In this document: positions 59,822-64,000 of the stretch, piece after piece | Position numbering within the stretch: the stretch's first letter is position 1 | Layout: every line of letters starts with the position of its first letter | NCBI GenBank assembly: GCA_030848705.1 | Contig: CM061245.1 | Location: forward strand, 59,670,006 to 59,734,005 | Source: Heracleum sosnowskyi | Taxonomy: Eukaryota > Streptophyta > Magnoliopsida > Apiales > Apiaceae | Length of the DNA: 64,000 bases | Direction: 5' to 3' | The notes under the pieces: model-generated | The model's database searches: none | What the model saw: only the letters and a program-made list of their open reading frames with translations | Told to the model about the DNA's origin: nothing | Program-made: the position numbers and the translations under genes

Positions 59822-61160
59822 CATTTTGCTCTACGTAGATTTTATTAAATAAGTATAACATAATTTTAATCTATGTTATAGTTTAAAATTTTCTCATTAT
59901 TATGTTTTTGATATTTAATTTGAAGAACACATTATGACCACACAATATATAATTTCATATATAGTTTTTGACTCTTAAAAACTATATTAATTAATACAAA
60001 TAGTTTTCAATATATATGATTGTTTTTTATAATCTCGTGATTTAATTAACTATAAACACACCCATCTGTTGTAGTATTTAGAAAAAAACACTCATGCGGC
60101 TTAACTAAACGACAATAACTAAATAAAGGAAGTTAAATATCGAATACAATGATTTAATTAGTTTTTTGTATTTCTGAAATCATGATAACTATTTATTGAA
60201 TTTAAACAAAATTAAATATTGTTGAGATATAATTTAAAAAAGATAAATTAAAAATGACACAACATACTTAAAAACTTTATATAGGATATATAACAGTCCA
60301 ATTTAATTAATTTGTACCTCTTAAAATATATAAATAAATATAATTATATATACAATTTTTAAATAATTAAGAAATATCTTTAAAATATTTGAATGGGAAT
60401 TTTAAATTAAATATTACTAGAATTATTTAAATATGCACACATTTTACATGTACATTGACAATATTACTTATATGCACCGATCTACATATAAAAAATAAAT
60501 AAATCACATCACTGAAACATTCTTAGAGAAAAATAATTAAATTGACAAATACGAACAAATAGAATGAAATGTTAATAAATAATTTACTTAAAATAATTTA
60601 CTTCACTCATTGTGAAATAAAAATGAAAACATCACTGAAAAATTCTTAGAGAAAAATAATTAAATTGAAAAATACAAATAAATAGAATAAAATAGTAATA
60701 AATAATTTACTTAAAAAAATTTATTTTACTCATTCTGAAACATGAATATTATTTGAATAAAATTTGTGTTTTTACATATAAACTGTAGTTTTAATTTGTC
60801 TAAATATACTATACTAATTTAAATATTTCTAAAAACATGACACATAGTTTGTTTTTTATAAAAGACGCAATTATAGGTTAAGATGATTCAAAATTTCCAT
60901 TATTTACTCAAACTAATAACAGAATTATAGGCTAAGATTTATCAAAAAAATTAAACTTTACTTATTTCCATACTGGGTGCTAGAAAATGCCTCTGTGGAC
61001 AACCCACTACTGTAAACAAAAAAACTACACCACTACTTATTTCCATGATTTACTCTACACGTATAACAGAATTGTAAGCTTATAATTAAAATACACACAA
61101 CAATACATCAATATCTATTAAACTTGAAGCACTTTAGGAGCAGCACCAAGCAGCCTCAAA
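59822..61160. other. AT-rich non-coding DNA upstream of RPA1-like exons
   Basis: No reading frame of note. Contains the direct repeat at 60507-60745. May include the promoter of the RPA1-like locus; no clear element seen. Confidence 0.6.
60507..60745 (+). repeat. ~123-bp direct tandem repeat, two copies
   Basis: CATCACTGAAACATTCTTAG at 60507 and CATCACTGAAAAATTCTTAG at 60630, both followed by AGAAAAATAATTAAATTGA and AATAATTTACTTAAAA blocks. Diverged, AT-rich. Confidence 0.85.
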
Positions 61161-62296
61161 ATGCAAAGTTCTTTAATAATGCAAAAATCAATGTATGATC
61201 CTCTCAGAAAGTTAGACAAGTCGAAGACACTATGGCGGATTAAAGTAAGAGTGATGCGTACATGGCCAACTCGAAATTCTGAAAAAAATAAAATTTCAGG
61301 ATTTAACCTTATACTTTGCGACGAAGATGTAAGTATATATACTACCATTTTATTAATTCTACTCATATTTATTAATATCATTGTTGTGTACTTCCAAGTG
61401 CATAAAATTTTATTTTAAAAATTTTCAGGAGTCTCCCATCCATGCTTTCGTATATGCTGACAAATTGGAGGAAGTTGGGGAAAAAATCAAGGAAGGAAGC
61501 ATCAATGTCTTTGAGGATTTTACTGTTAATGATGTTTATGGTAAATTAAGACCGGTGTTTTCTAAATATGGAATAACATTCTCTAAGTCCACGACTGTTA
61601 CCAAAGTAATGCAAAATGATTACATGATTCCAATGTATAAATTTGAATTTTTCGACTTGGGAGATTTGAGCCAATATGTCAACGAAACGCCAAAGGGTCA
61701 GAAGGAAGTGTTACCTGACTTTGCTATTGGTATACAATATTTGAGATAAAAAATTCATAAGTTGCTCTGTATACTACTTAAATATGCACTTATGTTATTT
61801 GACTCCATACACTTGACAAAAATGAATGTTTTGTTATCAATGCACATATAATAGGAGTTGTTTACCTCTATCGGACTAAGGGATAAATTTATATTCAAAG
61901 TTACTGATGGAAGGTAAACAACTTTTAGAATTATACATTTATATATATATATATGAGACATAGCTTATGTAATAACTCATTTGTCTATTTACTTTTAGAA
62001 AATCTCACAGGGTAACAGTTTGGGGTGACGATGGTATTAAACTCCGTGAACAAATTGAAAAACAAGAAATTAAGTCAATCATAATTATTATAACTGGTAC
62101 AAAGTTGTACAAAACCAAAGGTATATTTTACTTTTTTCCATCGAGATATTAGTGCTCTGTCAGGTGTATGTATACTAATTTTATGCCTATACTTTTATTA
62201 TTTGCAGAGACTATATATATTGGTTTACTTTCATCTAGCAAGGCCTGCCTTAATCTTGAAGATGATGTTGTACTTGCAATGAGGAGCAGATATTAA
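61161..62296 (+). pseudogene. RPA1-like single-strand DNA-binding gene, N-terminal exons
   Basis: Probable exons: 61161-61328 (ATG; MYDPLRKLDKSKTLWRIKVR, then FNLILCDED), 61429-61729 (ESPIHAFVYADKLEEVGEKI, DFTVNDVYGKLRPVFSKYGI, ending DFAIG), 61855-61913 (GLRDKFIFKVTDGR), 61999-62120 (KSHRVTVWGDDGIKLREQIE) and 62208-62296 (ETIYIGLLSSSKACLNLEDD, stop TAA). This is the DUF223/OB-fold pattern of plant replication protein A 70-kDa-like proteins. Donor and acceptor sites are GT-AG and phases agree for exons 1-2, 3-4 and 4-5. Exon 2 to 3 does not keep frame, suggesting an indel or another splice. Plants have large families of these, partly spread by Helitrons. Gene or young pseudogene; I favour pseudogene given the downstream part. 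Confidence 0.7.
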
Positions 62297-63469
62297 TTTA
62301 CATATCACTATGTATTTAGATTAATTATTAAATTAGTAGCTTTATACCCGTTGAGAATTTTATTTAATTCTATCTTTTTTTATAAAATGTCATTATAATT
62401 AAATTTTAATTTTGTTACTTTTAGTTAATAATATATTTATTATTAATATTTAAGTTTATTGTATTCCATTTATATTGGTGGTTTTAAAATGATATTACTA
62501 TTTTCTTTATATTCTTTAAAACATTAACTTTGTTGGTGATTTATTTTTCATTCATTATTATTCTTAATTTAGATTTCATAAATTTTAGTATTACATATTG
62601 TTACAAAATTGTGAAATTATTGTTTGACAATTTCTTTTCAAAAATTTAAAATTCTGTTAATAAAAATTAGTTGTGCTTTTTTGAAAAAAATATTAGTAGT
62701 GTTTGTAATAGTTTGGTTTAGTATGGGTTTTTTATATCTATTTTAAGTATTATAATTTTACTTTTTAATATATTATTTTATATTTAAATAAATTAAGTTA
62801 ATTGATATCTTTAATTTTTTCCTAAAAGTACTATGTGTGCTAAAATTCTTTTATTTACTTTTCATAATGACCAAAATTGATCCATTCTTTTAGTAATACA
62901 TATTGATATCATTTTGAAACTTCTGTTTTATAATTTTAATCATCGGATATTAAATTTGCAATATTTGGACTATTTTTATAATTTTCTAAACGTACTAATT
63001 TTTTAATATGTGTTTGTTTACACAATTTTTTAATTTTTTTATGTAATATCACCTACATAAATAAAATCTTAATTTTAAATGTATTAATTATTTAATTGCA
63101 TATTTATTTCAAAATACATGTAAATGTATAAAAATAATGATGTAAAAAAATATTAGATACTATTTAATTAATTATATTCTTATATTTGTAATTAATAAAA
63201 ATTATTATTATTTTCAATTTCTCTACAAAATTTCCTTAATATTTATGACATCTATATTTTAGTTTTATAATAAGACTTATGTGACCATGTGAGTTCATAG
63301 ATCTATATTTCAGCTATGTTTTAGTTTTATAAGGTAGGTGTGACAAAACACCAATTTGTTTAGCTAAATGAAACTGACTATGCCATTTAAGTGCTACGGC
63401 CCAATTATAAATAGGTATATAATTTATATGATAAACAACTTATAAATAAATTATTGTGTTGGTTGGAAG
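62297..63469. other. AT-rich spacer or large intron
   Basis: About 1.2 kb, very AT-rich, no reading frame. It separates the two groups of RPA1-like exons. The stop at 62294-62296 precedes it, so a single gene would need a donor just before that stop. Confidence 0.55.
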
Positions 63470-64000
63470 AAATAGGTTACAAAGGCAATGAACTCAAATG
63501 TCAATCACTCAAAGATGATGAGATCATTCTAATTGAAATGTTAACCATCAAAAGTATGATGGAACTTACTGATAAAGCATATATCAAGGTAATTATCTAA
63601 AATATAATCAAATCTAATGTTCACGAAAATTACTTACTACAAGATCATTTATATTAACTATTTCAATCTTTTTGGTGTTACAGAAGCAAGTTTTTTGTTG
63701 AATTAAAGTTAACTAGATAGAAGATCAAGATTTTTGGTGGTATAACAGCTGCAATACATGTAAATATGAAGTATCTATGCTTGATGGAGCGTTCAAGTGC
63801 ACCAACTGTACAAAATTAATACCAGTTCCACAAAAAAGGTATGTTAATAATAACACTTCATCCATTATTTGTCATATATCCTAAAAAAATATACTTAACA
63901 TATACACTTATTAAGATTATAATTTCTACGAGTTCAATATTAAGTTAATTAAAAAGTGCAAAGTAAATTAACTTCACTTGTTTTTACAACAGGTATAGGT
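63470..64000 (+). pseudogene. RPA1-like C-terminal exons with zinc-ribbon, in-frame stops, runs off window
   Basis: A segment ending at donor 63588 reads DDEIILIEMLTIKSMMELTD. An exon 63684-63838 (acceptor cag, donor GTATGT) reads IEDQDFWWYNSCNTCKYEVS and ends FKCTNCTKLIPVPQKR: the C-x2-C...C-x2-C zinc ribbon of the RPA1 C-terminal OB fold. A further exon starts at 63993 after acceptor CAG. The zinc exon contains TGA at 63699-63701 and TAG at 63714-63716 in the coding frame, upstream of the zinc motif, so this part is broken unless a later acceptor is used. Confidence 0.65.

Overview
This is nuclear DNA of a flowering plant, probably a eudicot. It is AT-rich and almost entirely repetitive. 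It holds Ty1/Copia and Ty3/Gypsy retrotransposons of plant lineages, an L1-type LINE with a plant DUF4283-like ORF1, a Helitron, GT-AG introns and a plant RPA1-like (DUF223) gene relic. I see no rRNA or canonical tRNA gene, no prokaryotic gene organisation and no CRISPR. Species cannot be decided from the sequence.

Layout. (1) 1-9.26 kb is a patchwork of old elements: a Copia LTR cut by the window edge (1-1412), a decayed minus-strand LINE (1.8-5.7 kb), a Tat-type Gypsy 3' end (5.98-6.54 kb), AT-rich DNA, and the start of a minus-oriented Gypsy LTR (8680-9261). (2) 9262-49767 is one nest of four retrotransposons, each bounded by a target-site duplication (TSD). A plus-strand Copia (TSD TGTAG) received a minus-strand Copia of the same family in its leader at 11218-42751 (TSD CCAAG, one copy now CCAAA). 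That one received a minus-strand chromovirus-like Gypsy with 4.4-4.7 kb LTRs in its gag at 15253-39207 (TSD TCCAG). That one in turn received a minus-strand Tat-lineage Gypsy at 22587-32680 (TSD AAAAT). The whole nest lies inside the LTR that begins at 8680, so nesting is effectively five deep. (3) 49.8-54.7 kb holds the rest of that flanking DNA, a Helitron with both termini (51249-52047), a SIRE-like LTR end, a tRNA-like SINE head and degenerate repeats. (4) 54698-59821 is an internally deleted relative of the Copia family. (5) 59.8-64 kb is AT-rich DNA with exons of an RPA1-like gene or pseudogene that runs out of the window.

The innermost element is the only one that looks intact. Its LTRs differ at four positions in 505 bp by eye, and it has an uninterrupted 1894-residue Gag-Pol with PR, RT, a degenerate RNase H, a second archaeal-type RNase H and integrase. 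Between Gag-Pol and the 3' LTR it carries a separate transcription unit on the opposite strand, with its own TATA box, two well-phased GT-AG introns, a coiled coil and an acidic tail, plus a palindromic tandem repeat. This antisense unit is the most interesting item in the window. The other elements carry stops, frameshifts and deletions and serve mainly as a record of insertion order.
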